Positions 1 through 7,059 of a DNA stretch of 33,866 bases are shown here, piece after piece. Made by a program: the position numbers and the translations under genes. Origin of the DNA: CAZLWF01 sp031972835 (lineage in GTDB: Bacteria > Patescibacteriota > Minisyncoccia > Phycocordibacterales > UBA9973); assembly GCA_031972835.1 (NCBI GenBank), contig DALYDX010000009.1, forward strand, positions 1 to 33,866. The letters run 5' to 3'. The notes under the pieces were generated by a model. It was not told the DNA's origin. It worked only from the letters and a program-made list of their open reading frames with translations, and did not search any database. Numbering within the stretch: the first letter of the stretch is position 1; each line of letters begins with the position of its first letter.

Positions 1-343
1 CGGCAAGTGCCGAGTAGGCGCCGAGAATGAGAAAGTATAGAAACCAACAAAGTTCTTTTGCATAAAAATAATAATTGAGCTTGTAGTAGCAATGTACGTC
101 TGCAATACTCGTAGTCTTTTTCTTGTGAGCTTCCCTCTCTTCGAGTCTACTTGCGATAGATGTATGACAAAATGTAAAAAATACTGCGAGCACTCCGAGC
201 CACTCGATCGGACCTTTTCCTGAAGCTGCTCCAACAAAAAGCAGGGCAATCAAAACAAAAGCGTATTCAATATGATATGTTCGGCATTTAAAAATCTTCT
301 TGAGCTCCTCAACTATTTTGATTGAGATTGGTGTATGTTTCAT
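1..343 (-). CDS. Partial membrane protein, 3' end beyond window edge
   Basis: An open frame of 114 codons runs from ATG at 343 to the window edge without a stop, so the C-terminus is missing. The start lies 2 nt after the stop of the csaA-like gene (TAG at 348-346), which implies translational coupling and one operon with the hydrolase and tRNA-binding genes. After a basic N-terminus (KIVEELKKIFKCR) there are hydrophobic stretches at about residues 27-45 and 49-60, a charged EEREAHKKKT segment, and a third hydrophobic stretch at the truncated end. I recognise no family. It is probably an integral inner-membrane protein; function unknown. Confidence 0.6.
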   Translation of the reverse strand, partial: MKHTPISIKIVEELKKIFKCRTYHIEYAFVLIALLFVGAASGKGPIEWLGVLAVFFTFCHTSIASRLEEREAHKKKTTSIADVHCYYKLNYYFYAKELCWFLYFLILGAYSALA

Positions 344-345
344 GA

Positions 346-684
346 CTAGTACATTTTACTCCCATTTGGGACTTTTCGCTCGGGCTCTGACAGTACAACA
401 TCCCCGTTTTCATCGGCGAAACCAGTGGTCAAAACTTCTGAAATAAATGGACCTATTTGTTTAGTTGCAAAGTTGCATACGCAAATAACCTGTCTCCCGA
501 TGAGACTTTCTTTTGTGTAGTGTTTAGTGATCTGTGCGCTAGAATTTTTTATTCCTATTTCCGGACCAAGATCAATCTTCAATTTATACGCGGGTTTTCG
601 AGCCTCGGGAAAATCCGATACTTCAATTATCGTACCAACGCGTATTTCTACTTTTTCAAAATCATTCCAAGTTATTTCGTTCAT
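346..684 (-). CDS. csaA: CsaA-type tRNA-binding OB-fold protein
   Basis: The 112-residue product has the layout of the EMAP/CsaA tRNA-binding domain: WNDFEKVEIRVGTI at the start, PAYKLKIDLGPE, the SSAQITKHY segment, and VICVCNFATKQIGPFISEVLTTGF, followed by a PNGSKMY end like the NG..(I/V) tail of the family. CsaA-like proteins are OB-fold dimers that bind tRNA and were first described as secretion-related chaperones. The length matches the usual 108-115 residues. It starts 1 nt after the stop of the upstream hydrolase gene and ends 2 nt before the next start, so it is the middle gene of a three-gene operon. The family call is firm; the cellular role in this organism is open. Confidence 0.88.
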   Translation of the reverse strand: MNEITWNDFEKVEIRVGTIIEVSDFPEARKPAYKLKIDLGPEIGIKNSSAQITKHYTKESLIGRQVICVCNFATKQIGPFISEVLTTGFADENGDVVLSEPERKVPNGSKMY

Positions 685-685
685 G

Positions 686-1267
686 TTATTGTATTGAGTC
701 TTTAATAATTTCTATAAGCTCTCCGTATTTTTCTTTACCCGAATCTTCACAGAGATGACCGCCGCCGACAATAACATGTGGCACTACGCCGAGACTACGA
801 GCTATTTCACTTCCCTGAATTGGAGGTACGACTGGATCGTCACTACCGTATATTACGGTAAATTTATTTGCATGTTTTTTGATTTCTTCAAAATCAGTTT
901 CTCTTATGAAGAAATTTGCCGTTACTATAAAATCCATAATCGTTCCTATGGAATAATCAAATACTTTTCTATACGCACCGGAGACTACGATTGCGTGCTC
1001 GATTTTCTGAGTTTCCACAAGACTTTCTAGATATCTGAGTGTTGCGACAGCACCAAGACTATGGCCGATGAGAATTGTGTTCTCATCTGGAGTACCTATA
1101 GATTCACGTAATTTCTCTAGCCATTTTTTCTGTCGAGGAAAGTTTGGCTTTGGCATAGCGAGTAGGTGCACTTCGCACCCAAGCGGGCTTAATGCATCTC
1201 GAAGCAGTAAATTCCAATTGGATTCCGCGCTCGCCATAAATCCGTGAACTATGTAGACCTTTTTCAT
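686..1267 (-). CDS. RBBP9/YdeN-like alpha/beta serine hydrolase
   Basis: The 193-residue cytoplasmic protein begins KKVYIVHGF, the oxyanion-loop strand of the RBBP9-like serine hydrolase family. It carries the nucleophile elbow GHSLG with Ser70, an acid in YGSDDPVVP (Asp143/144) and a catalytic His171 in GGGHLCEDSG. The catalytic triad is therefore complete and the length fits the family (about 180-200 residues). The natural substrate of this family is unknown. It is first in the operon with the tRNA-binding protein (TAA, one base, ATG). The promoter must lie in the AT-rich 100-bp spacer shared with the divergent gene starting at 1368. Confidence 0.85.
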   Translation of the reverse strand: MKKVYIVHGFMASAESNWNLLLRDALSPLGCEVHLLAMPKPNFPRQKKWLEKLRESIGTPDENTILIGHSLGAVATLRYLESLVETQKIEHAIVVSGAYRKVFDYSIGTIMDFIVTANFFIRETDFEEIKKHANKFTVIYGSDDPVVPPIQGSEIARSLGVVPHVIVGGGHLCEDSGKEKYGELIEIIKDSIQ

Positions 1268-1315
1268 AATTTTATTATATCAAATGTGCTATAGCATATA
1301 AGAATATGTAAGATA

Positions 1316-1343
1316 TTGACAAAATAAATATAATATTTATAAT
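1316..1343 (+). promoter_or_regulatory. Sigma-70-type promoter for the 1368 gene
   Basis: TTGACA (1316-1321) is separated by 16 nt from TATAAT (1338-1343), a perfect match to both boxes. The predicted transcript starts about 1350, leaving a leader of under 20 nt without a Shine-Dalgarno sequence. Confidence 0.7.
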
Positions 1344-1367
1344 TCATTTAAATAAATATAATAAAAT

Positions 1368-1895
1368 ATGGATTTTAAACTAAGAGTCACAGAATATCCT
1401 AACTACGAGGCGGTGCTGAAGGATATGGAGGCCCTAATAACCCCGACAGGAAAAGTATACCTAAAGGGTGTTATAGTCGAGACCAAGTCTCGACGCCTTA
1501 CTTCCAGAGGCAGTGCAACATTTTGTTGTTTAGTTAAGCCAACAGGTGAGCTGATACCGACAGTTGAGGCAGATGCAAAATACCCTGATGAGACAAAATG
1601 GTTTGAAGCTCAAAATGACAAGTCCTATATAAAATGGGACTTAACTGAGAACCAGCAAAAAAATGCTTGGGAGTGGATGTTCAATTCGATACGCATGACA
1701 GCTATAGCTATCGAAAAAAGTAACAAGGAACTACGAGATCTCCTTCGATTCCTAATAAGAAACAATACGAGCAGTGAACGAGGATCCGACTTGGAAACGT
1801 CTGCTTTTGCAGATCAGAGAAATCCTGCTTATCCAACTGCATTTTCACACAATATTTTGAATGTAGGAATAGGTCCTCTAAGGATCAGAATCTAA
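1368..1895 (+). CDS. Hypothetical protein, 175 aa
   Basis: A single gene with its own consensus promoter and a bidirectional terminator immediately after the stop. The product is soluble by eye, with no signal peptide or membrane segment. The N-terminal half (residues 1-90) is rich in alternating beta-type sequence (GKVYLKGVIVETKSRR, SATFCCLVKPTGELIP), which could form an OB-like or single-strand-binding-like barrel. The second half is helical (NAWEWMFNSIRMTAIAIEKSNKELRDLLRFL), followed by a low-complexity polar tail. I do not recognise a family. The OB-fold idea rests only on strand pattern and is weak. Confidence 0.65.
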   Translation: MDFKLRVTEYPNYEAVLKDMEALITPTGKVYLKGVIVETKSRRLTSRGSATFCCLVKPTGELIPTVEADAKYPDETKWFEAQNDKSYIKWDLTENQQKNAWEWMFNSIRMTAIAIEKSNKELRDLLRFLIRNNTSSERGSDLETSAFADQRNPAYPTAFSHNILNVGIGPLRIRI

Positions 1896-1898
1896 CAC

Positions 1899-1929
1899 AA
1901 TACAGCCCCGAGGCTGTATTTTATTTTTT
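1899..1929. terminator. Bidirectional intrinsic terminator
   Basis: The stem TACAGCC-CCGA-GGCTGTA is flanked by A-rich and T-rich tracts, so it works in both directions. It ends the + gene (stop at 1895) and sits directly after the ileS stop on the - strand. Confidence 0.8.
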
Positions 1930-4900
1930 TGTAACTGTTATATTGAACGTGTAATCTCCTGTCTCTATTTCTTCTCCGTCATTTAATGAATATACTATTT
2001 CACTTATACCTGCAGTCTTCTTGAGGTCACCAACGAAATCATTTATTAGAGGTTCTACTGATGGAGATATAACCACATCAATTACGTCGCTTGGTTCAAG
2101 TCCTGATTTCTTTCGCATATCTTGGACAGAGCGAAGTAGCTCACGATAATCCCCTTCGCGTTTTAGTTCGGGAGTAATCTCAGTATCAAAAGAAACTTCA
2201 TTTCCCACAGAAACATTTTTTACATTCAATTCATCCTTGATGATTTCAATCAAATCTGTAGAAAGATTTTCTTTTATAAAGAATGTTGCAAGTGGCTGTC
2301 TTAGAGGAATATTTAATTTCTTGCGAAGTGAATTTCCTTCAGTGCAAAGATCTCGAACTTTCTGCATTTCTTCAATTATTTTTTTGTCTACCTTTCCCGC
2401 CTTCGGCCAATTTGTTAGGTGCACAGACTCTTCGTCAGTTTCTAGCTTCAATTTCTGCCACATATTTTCTGCAGAAAATGGTGCAAATGGTGCAATAAGT
2501 TTAGAAAGAGTTTTCAAAACAACATACATAGTCATCTTTGCTGAAAGTGAACCATCTTTTAGTCTGTCTCGTGACCGACGAAGATACCAAGTAGAAAAGT
2601 CGTCGATAAAGTCGCGTGTTGCACGAACAGGTTCGAGAAGTTTGTAATTTTCTAGGTTGTTTGTTGAAAGTTCTACAAGCTGGTCTAGTCTAGCAAGAAT
2701 CCATTGATCCAAAACAACTGTTGTAGATCTAGCTTCTTTTTCTGCATCTATCTCAGCATCTCTTTCTCGATAAAGTTCGTAGAAAGCTAGAACGTTGTAC
2801 AGAAGTCCAAAGAATTTACGATGTAGATCGAGTACTGTCTTCTCGTCAAAGTTCTTGGACTCACCAGGCTGGTTCACAGAGTACATCCAGAGACGCAAAG
2901 TATCTGCTCCGTACTTGTCGAACATCTCCCATGGTTCGACAATGTTGCCTAGAGACTTGGACATTTTCTTGCCTTCACTGTCGAGTATGTGTCCGAGACA
3001 TATTACGTTCTTGTAAGCCTTACCTGTGCCCATAAGCGCTCCTATGGCATGCAATGTATAGAACCAGCCACGAGTCTGATCGATAGCCTCACAGATGAAG
3101 TCTGCTGGATATCCCCTCTGCTTTTTGAACAAGCCTTTTTCTGGCTGAAAAACATTCTTGTCATTTTCAAACAGATAGTGATCTTGTGCAAAAGGCATCG
3201 CACCAGAGTCGAACCACACATCCAAAACTTCTTTTACTCTTTTGAATTTCTTGCCATCTTTTTCTAACTCAACAGAATCAATAAATGGCTTGTGTAGATC
3301 GAGTTCATAATTTTCGTTGTGAGGAAGCGGGACAAATGAAAGTTCAAAAATTTCTGCATTGTTAATTCTTTTGATTGGTCCCATTTTCTTCAAATTATCG
3401 AAAGAATACACTTCTGCCAAAAACTTCAATGCTCTTCCCATTCCGTCATGACCAACAATCAAAATATTATTATTTTGATACTTACTCTCGATTTCATACA
3501 TAAATTCTCCAACCCGTTTAACCAACTCAGAAAAATTCTCTCCATCGACGAAATCTTTTTTAGGAAAATCTGCATAATCCTTCTGATAAAATTGCAGCAT
3601 CAAAGCTCGGTCTTTTCCTTCAAATTCACTACTAACTTCCCACTCTCCAGCTCTTTCGTCAAAAACGACTTTTTCAAAAGCAAAACCTAAACCACCGCAA
3701 ACTATTTGAGCTGTTTGTTTTGTTCTCACAAATGGTGAAGAAATAATTACATCAATCTTTTCTTTGAATTTAGACATACTTTCTTTTACTTCTTCTTTTC
3801 CTTTCTCTGTAAGCTCAGCTTCGTGTTGTGAGCGAACTTTAAATGTTGTCTCCGTATTATTTACACCTTGTCCGTGTCTTATAAAGAAATATTTGTTTCC
3901 ACTTTTCTTTGTATACTTTTTAAGTGTTTCGATAGAGTCGACAACTATTCGCTCGCCGTCTTCTGACTGCCAGATCGGTAGTGGTGTTCCCCAATATCGC
4001 TCTCGAGATATAGCCCAGTCTTTCACTTCACGAAGCCATTCACCAAAGCGACCATCTTTTATGTGTGATGGCTCCCAGTTTATACTTTCGTTTTCCTTGA
4101 GCAATTGGTTTCGAAGTTTGGACATTTCGATATACCAAGAATCCCGCGCGTAATAGATAAGCGGAGTTTTACATCGCCAACAGTGAGGGTATGAGTGTTC
4201 GTATTTTTCTTTCTTGAATAGAAGTCCGCGGCGTGCGAGGTCCTTGATGATATCTATAGCGACTTCTTCGTCTTTTACAAATCGTCCTGAAAGAAAATCC
4301 ATCCCGTCGATAAAATGTCCGTCTTCTTTTACAAGATGGAATTTCGGCATACCGACTTTTGTTCCGAGTTCGAAGTCTACTTGTCCGTACATAACCGCTG
4401 TATGCACCAAACCTGTTCCGTCTGTAGTTGTAACGAAGTCCGCAGAATGCACTTTGTATGCGTTTTTCATATCTACACTTTTTGGAACAAGATTTTTGAA
4501 ATATGAATACAATGGTTCGTATTCTAGGCCGACAAGATCTTTGCCTTTTATTTCTTCAACAAGTTCATATTCCCCTTCGACTATAGAAAGTCTTTCTTTT
4601 GCAAGAATTAGAGTATCATTTTCTTTTTTTATTTTTACATAATCAATATCCTCTCCAACAGCAAGACCAACGTTTCCAGGAAGTGTCCATGGAGTTGTTG
4701 TCCAAGCGAGGAAATAAGTATTCTCCTGACCAATAACTTTGAATTTCGCAGTTACAGACAAATCTTTGTCATCTTGATACCCTTGTGCGAGCTCGTGCGA
4801 AGAAAGAGCGGTTCCACAGCGTGGACACCAAGGCAGAACTTTGTAATCTTTGTACAAAAGTTTTTTCTTTTCTGTTTCTGCCAAAATATTCCATACAGAT

Positions 4901-5376
4901 TCGATGTATGAATTGTGATATGTAACATACGGATTCTTGTGATCCACCCAGTATGCAACTCGGTCAGTAAATTTCTCCCATTCGTCGATATATTTCCAGA
5001 CAGACTCTCGACATTTCTGATTGAATTTCTCCACACCGTATTCCTCGATTTCTTTCTTGGATTTGAGACCGAGCTCTTTTTCTACCTGAAGCTCCACTGG
5101 AAGTCCGTGTGTATCCCAGCCTCCTTTGCGTCGGACATGGTACCCTCGCATAGTTTTGTATCGAGGTATAGCGTCTTTGAAACATCGTGGTTCGAGATGG
5201 TGCAGTCCTGGCATACCGTTTGCAGTCGGAGGTCCGTCGAAGAACACGAACTCGCCTTCTGGAGAATCCTTTGCAAGTGCTTTGCTAAAAATATCTTTTT
5301 CTTGCCACAGCTTCAAAACCGCTTCTTCTCTTAAAGCTGATTCAGATTTATTTGTTTTTTGGTTTTCTGATGACAT
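1921..5376 (-). CDS. ileS: Isoleucyl-tRNA synthetase with inserted histidine-phosphatase domain
   Basis: At 1151 residues it charges tRNA-Ile with isoleucine. Class I signatures are present: the HIGH variant GLHH (57-60) and KMSKS (804-808). The CP1 editing site looks intact: TTT 226-228, N235, H325 and D334 align with E. coli IleRS T241-T243, N250, H333 and D342. Zinc-type CPRC and CWRC motifs flank CP1. Between SIETLKK (about 481-487) and DLHKPFID (about 693-700), which are nearly adjacent in normal IleRS, lies a whole histidine-phosphatase (phosphoglycerate mutase-like) domain, residues about 494-686. It has RHG at 500-502, SSPFVRTKQTA (Arg551), an ERAGEWE acid segment and VGHDG (His643). 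The reading frame is unbroken and both IleRS flanks are well conserved, so this is one protein. There is no C-terminal zinc finger. No Shine-Dalgarno precedes the ATG. Confidence 0.95.
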   Translation of the reverse strand: MSSENQKTNKSESALREEAVLKLWQEKDIFSKALAKDSPEGEFVFFDGPPTANGMPGLHHLEPRCFKDAIPRYKTMRGYHVRRKGGWDTHGLPVELQVEKELGLKSKKEIEEYGVEKFNQKCRESVWKYIDEWEKFTDRVAYWVDHKNPYVTYHNSYIESVWNILAETEKKKLLYKDYKVLPWCPRCGTALSSHELAQGYQDDKDLSVTAKFKVIGQENTYFLAWTTTPWTLPGNVGLAVGEDIDYVKIKKENDTLILAKERLSIVEGEYELVEEIKGKDLVGLEYEPLYSYFKNLVPKSVDMKNAYKVHSADFVTTTDGTGLVHTAVMYGQVDFELGTKVGMPKFHLVKEDGHFIDGMDFLSGRFVKDEEVAIDIIKDLARRGLLFKKEKYEHSYPHCWRCKTPLIYYARDSWYIEMSKLRNQLLKENESINWEPSHIKDGRFGEWLREVKDWAISRERYWGTPLPIWQSEDGERIVVDSIETLKKYTKKSGNKYFFIRHGQGVNNTETTFKVRSQHEAELTEKGKEEVKESMSKFKEKIDVIISSPFVRTKQTAQIVCGGLGFAFEKVVFDERAGEWEVSSEFEGKDRALMLQFYQKDYADFPKKDFVDGENFSELVKRVGEFMYEIESKYQNNNILIVGHDGMGRALKFLAEVYSFDNLKKMGPIKRINNAEIFELSFVPLPHNENYELDLHKPFIDSVELEKDGKKFKRVKEVLDVWFDSGAMPFAQDHYLFENDKNVFQPEKGLFKKQRGYPADFICEAIDQTRGWFYTLHAIGALMGTGKAYKNVICLGHILDSEGKKMSKSLGNIVEPWEMFDKYGADTLRLWMYSVNQPGESKNFDEKTVLDLHRKFFGLLYNVLAFYELYRERDAEIDAEKEARSTTVVLDQWILARLDQLVELSTNNLENYKLLEPVRATRDFIDDFSTWYLRRSRDRLKDGSLSAKMTMYVVLKTLSKLIAPFAPFSAENMWQKLKLETDEESVHLTNWPKAGKVDKKIIEEMQKVRDLCTEGNSLRKKLNIPLRQPLATFFIKENLSTDLIEIIKDELNVKNVSVGNEVSFDTEITPELKREGDYRELLRSVQDMRKKSGLEPSDVIDVVISPSVEPLINDFVGDLKKTAGISEIVYSLNDGEEIETGDYTFNITVTKK
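3319..3897 (-). other. Histidine-phosphatase domain embedded in IleRS
   Basis: This span encodes residues about 494-686 of the ileS product. The phospho-acceptor His501 in RHG, Arg551, the acidic ERAGEWE segment and second His643 are all present, so the domain looks catalytically competent. It sits in the Rossmann catalytic core of IleRS, between the strand ending in SIETLKK and the DLHKP segment before WFDSG. Substrate unknown. Possibilities include a nucleotide or phospho-metabolite linked to aminoacylation, but nothing in the sequence decides this. Confidence 0.9.
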
Positions 5377-5387
5377 ATTGACAAATT

Positions 5388-5415
5388 ATATTATAGATGG
5401 TAATTTTAAAAAAAA
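5388..5415 (+). promoter_or_regulatory. Possible promoter for 5422 gene; - strand TATAAT before ileS
   Basis: On the + strand TTGACA lies near 5379-5384 and a weak TAATTT follows after about 16-17 nt, before the ATG at 5422. On the - strand the same DNA holds overlapping TATAAT copies (TATAATATAAT) ending 8 nt before the ileS ATG. The latter could give a leaderless, T-box-independent ileS transcript, but no good -35 accompanies it. Confidence 0.3.
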
Positions 5416-5421
5416 TATTGT

Positions 5422-5634
5422 ATGAAACATATTATAAATTTCATCTTTGGCACTATTGGCGGCATAATAATTACACTGCTTATTGTAGGAGTAACAGCTT
5501 TATTTGATGATCAAATGAAAAAAGTTCCTTGGGAAGCAGTCCTCTCTACTGGAACATTCATGGGTATACTTTTTGCTATATTAAGATACTTTAGTGATAA
5601 AGATGACAAAAAGAATGATCCACATGTATTCTAA
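5422..5634 (+). CDS. Small two-TM membrane protein, 70 aa
   Basis: The 70-residue product has a hydrophobic segment at about residues 4-28 (FIFGTIGGIIITLLIVGVTAL), a short polar DDQMKKVPWE loop, a second hydrophobic segment at about 41-55 and a charged C-terminus (SDKDDKKNDPH). Two membrane spans with a charged tail are typical of small patescibacterial membrane proteins. No family recognised. The gene is antisense to the stretch between the ileS T-box terminator and the ileS start, and ends just before the long hairpin at 5638-5689, whose + strand face has a strong T-tract and probably terminates it. Transcription of the two units should therefore interfere. Confidence 0.6.
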   Translation: MKHIINFIFGTIGGIIITLLIVGVTALFDDQMKKVPWEAVLSTGTFMGILFAILRYFSDKDDKKNDPHVF

Positions 5635-5635
5635 A

Positions 5636-5822
5636 CAAAAAACTCGTCCTCAAATTACGACAAAAGTCATAATTCAAGGACGAGTTTCTTTTTTTATCCA
5701 AGAAATCGTGGTACCACCTCGGTTCCCCTTTCGGGCTTATTACAGCTTTAACAGGCTTACCTGCTGGGTTCTACTTAATTTCTTCCCAGAGCTCGGAGCT
5801 GATAACTCCTAATAACGCTTAT
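5636..5822 (-). ncRNA. T-box riboswitch leader of ileS, ultrashort Stem I type
   Basis: Read on the - strand, the RNA holds in order: a minimal hairpin GGAGUUAUCAGCUCC (5809-5795) with AUC, the isoleucine codon matching anticodon GAU, in its loop; a Stem II-like AAGUAG...CAGG-UAAG-CCUG region; Stem III CCC-GAAA-GGG (5735-5725); and the T-box CGAGGUGGUACCACGA (5721-5706), whose UGGU can pair with a tRNA 3' end ACCA. Antiterminator: CGAGG and ACGA, flanking the UGGUACC bulge, pair with CCUUG and UCGU at 5683-5675. The same bases form the 5' arm of a long terminator hairpin, so the two folds exclude each other. This is the transcriptional T-box logic: uncharged tRNA-Ile would favour read-through into ileS. 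Confidence 0.85.
5638..5695. terminator. Long hairpin: T-box terminator and + strand terminator
   Basis: The stem AAACTCGTCC...GGACGAGTTT continues through an inner AATTATGAC/GTCGTAATT arm, giving over 20 bp. On the - strand it is followed by TTTTGTTT and serves as the T-box attenuator. On the + strand it is followed by a longer T-run (5686-5696) and ends the 5422-5634 gene. Confidence 0.8.
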
Positions 5823-5828
5823 ATACTT

Positions 5829-5856
5829 ATACTATATAAAATGAGAAAAAATGCAA
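5829..5856 (-). promoter_or_regulatory. Promoter of the ileS T-box leader
   Basis: On the - strand TTGCAT (5856-5851), a 16-nt spacer and TAGTAT (5834-5829) form a sigma-70-like promoter. The start would fall at about 5822, just ahead of Stem I, which fixes the 5' end of the leader RNA. Confidence 0.6.
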
Positions 5857-5862
5857 TAAAAC

Positions 5863-5886
5863 AAAACCCCGGAATTCCGGGGTTTG
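5863..5886. terminator. Intrinsic terminator of the 5888-6187 gene
   Basis: ACCCCGGAATTCCGGGGT is a perfect palindromic stem. On the - strand a T-rich stretch (TTTTGTTTTATT) follows, right after the stop at 5888. It separates this gene from the ileS T-box promoter. Confidence 0.8.
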
Positions 5887-5887
5887 C

Positions 5888-6187
5888 TTAATTTAATTTT
5901 GGGAACAAAGATCGCCATGCATTTTCTGCGGATTTTGCACTAATCAAAAAGACATCATTGTTGTCAAAATATAATTCCTTCCATAGATCAAACGCATACT
6001 CATCATCTTCTGAGGCAAGAAATAAATCAAAAATATGTTTTGCTGGCATATCGCGCGATATTTTTACAAGCTCATATTTTGATTTGAAAAATCGTTTCAA
6101 GTCCAGAGTAGACAAGAATTGGGCTGAAGTGAATTTAAATACTTTTTCAAGCTCTTCTATTTCAGATTGTGTATATAATATTTCCAT
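5888..6187 (-). CDS. Hypothetical protein, 99 aa
   Basis: Small soluble protein rich in acidic and aromatic residues, with no membrane segment or recognised motif. It reads as mostly helical: IEELEKVFKFTSAQFLS, then LKRFFKSKYELVKISRD, then EYAFDLWKELYF, ending SAENAWRSLFPKLN. It is a single-gene unit with its own terminator and diverges from the 6258 gene across 70 bp. There is no basis for a function. Confidence 0.6.
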   Translation of the reverse strand: MEILYTQSEIEELEKVFKFTSAQFLSTLDLKRFFKSKYELVKISRDMPAKHIFDLFLASEDDEYAFDLWKELYFDNNDVFLISAKSAENAWRSLFPKLN

Positions 6188-6237
6188 ATTTATGCAATTT
6201 CAGTGACTATACATCCTAGCGTACACAGAGTCAATGG

Positions 6238-6246
6238 TGATACAAT
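6238..6246 (+). promoter_or_regulatory. Extended -10 box for the 6258 operon
   Basis: TGATACAAT is an extended -10 element ending 11 nt before the ATG at 6258. No convincing -35 is visible. The transcript would have a leader of only about 5 nt, so translation would be nearly leaderless. Confidence 0.45.
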
Positions 6247-6257
6247 ATACATACAAT

Positions 6258-6500
6258 ATGGATTTACTTTCTTTTTCTCAAAATATACTCGGACTTATAA
6301 CCAATCCTTCAAATCTAATCTTGGCTTTTTGGGTGATTGTACTTGTTGTTATATTCATCTCACTTATCATGATAATCCACTGGAAAGAATATGGTGAGAA
6401 TCTGCTAGGCGGGCTGGTTATGTTCGCCGTATATGGTATCGGTGTATTTGTATTACTCGGAAATGTTTATCAAAAATTACAATCTTTTATAGGAGTATGA
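6258..6500 (+). CDS. Small two-TM membrane protein, 80 aa
   Basis: Product of 80 residues from ATG 6258; an in-frame ATG at 6234 lies before the -10 box and is therefore unlikely. Two hydrophobic segments at about residues 23-46 (LILAFWVIVLVVIFISLIMIIHW) and 53-69 (LLGGLVMFAVYGIGVFVLLG) span the membrane. The stop overlaps the start of the next gene (ATGA at 6497-6500), so the two are translationally coupled. The partner is a membrane-anchored PH-domain protein, suggesting they work as a pair in the membrane. No family recognised. Confidence 0.7.
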   Translation: MDLLSFSQNILGLITNPSNLILAFWVIVLVVIFISLIMIIHWKEYGENLLGGLVMFAVYGIGVFVLLGNVYQKLQSFIGV

Positions 6501-7027
6501 AACTAAATCCAGGAGAAAAGAAAATAGCAGTATTTCGTAAACACTGGTTTTATCTTGCACTAGAGGCCTTGATGTTTGCACTTATCGCAATACTTCCCTA
6601 CCTCATGGTGTATTTTGGTGGTCAGTACTTTGATATATCAATCCCCGAGAGATTTATACCCGCATGCGAATTGTTTTACAGTCTGTGGTTAGTATTTGTC
6701 TGGGTCGGTTTCTTTGTGTCGATTACAAACTATCTTCTAGACATATGGATTCTAACTAGCGAGAGACTCATAGATGTTGAGCAATTTGGACTTTTCTCTC
6801 GTAGAGTATCAACACTTCAGATAGAAAAAATACAAGATGTAACCATAACTGTATCTGGGGTCATAGAAGAACTCATAGGTAGCGGGAAAGTATTTGTGCA
6901 AACCGCCGGAGAAATACGCGAATTCCATATTCCACATGCTCGTGACCCTGAAAAGATGAAGGAGAGGATACTTACTGTGGTCCGAGTAAAAGCAAACGAA
7001 ATAAAAACTGTCAGGATAGAGAATTAG
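6497..7027 (+). CDS. Membrane-anchored bacterial PH (bPH2) domain protein
   Basis: Of 176 residues, the first ~85 carry two membrane segments (about 16-42 and 58-82). They are followed by a bacterial PH domain that opens with the family motif: YLLDIWILTSERLIDVEQ, then FGLFSRRVSTLQIEKIQDVT, then GSGKVFVQTAG and a C-terminal helix (DPEKMKERILTVVR). This matches the YdbS/YdbT-like bPH2 architecture, in which the PH fold sits at the cytoplasmic membrane face; the molecular role is not established. A GGAG motif in the 3' end of the preceding gene can act as ribosome binding site. Confidence 0.82.
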   Translation: MKLNPGEKKIAVFRKHWFYLALEALMFALIAILPYLMVYFGGQYFDISIPERFIPACELFYSLWLVFVWVGFFVSITNYLLDIWILTSERLIDVEQFGLFSRRVSTLQIEKIQDVTITVSGVIEELIGSGKVFVQTAGEIREFHIPHARDPEKMKERILTVVRVKANEIKTVRIEN

Positions 7028-7056
7028 AAAACCACCCTTGATACGGGTGGTTTTAT
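7028..7056. terminator. Bidirectional terminator
   Basis: ACCACCC-TTGATAC-GGGTGGT followed by TTTTATTTTTT on the + strand, preceded by AAAA. It ends the PH-domain operon and also lies just after the convergent gene with stop at 7060. Confidence 0.8.
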
Positions 7057-7059
7057 TTT

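Noticed and set aside
3319..3897. The phosphatase domain as a separate gene or an assembly chimera
   Set aside because: The frame is continuous and both flanking IleRS segments are conserved and in the right order, with no stop, start or composition break visible.
2237..4642. Several + strand ORFs of 60-142 codons opposite ileS
   Set aside because: They lie wholly within a strongly conserved synthetase frame on the other strand and their translations have no recognisable pattern, so they are shadow frames.
1921..5376. Loss of IleRS editing, because the usual APxxGPDD text reads AVMYGQVD
   Set aside because: The critical Asp aligns with the second D of the pair and is retained (Asp334), as are the three Thr, Asn and His.
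5706..5721. T-box on the + strand, since GTGGTACCAC is palindromic
   Set aside because: Only the - strand has the flanking GAGG...CG, Stem III, specifier hairpin and antiterminator partner, and it points toward ileS.
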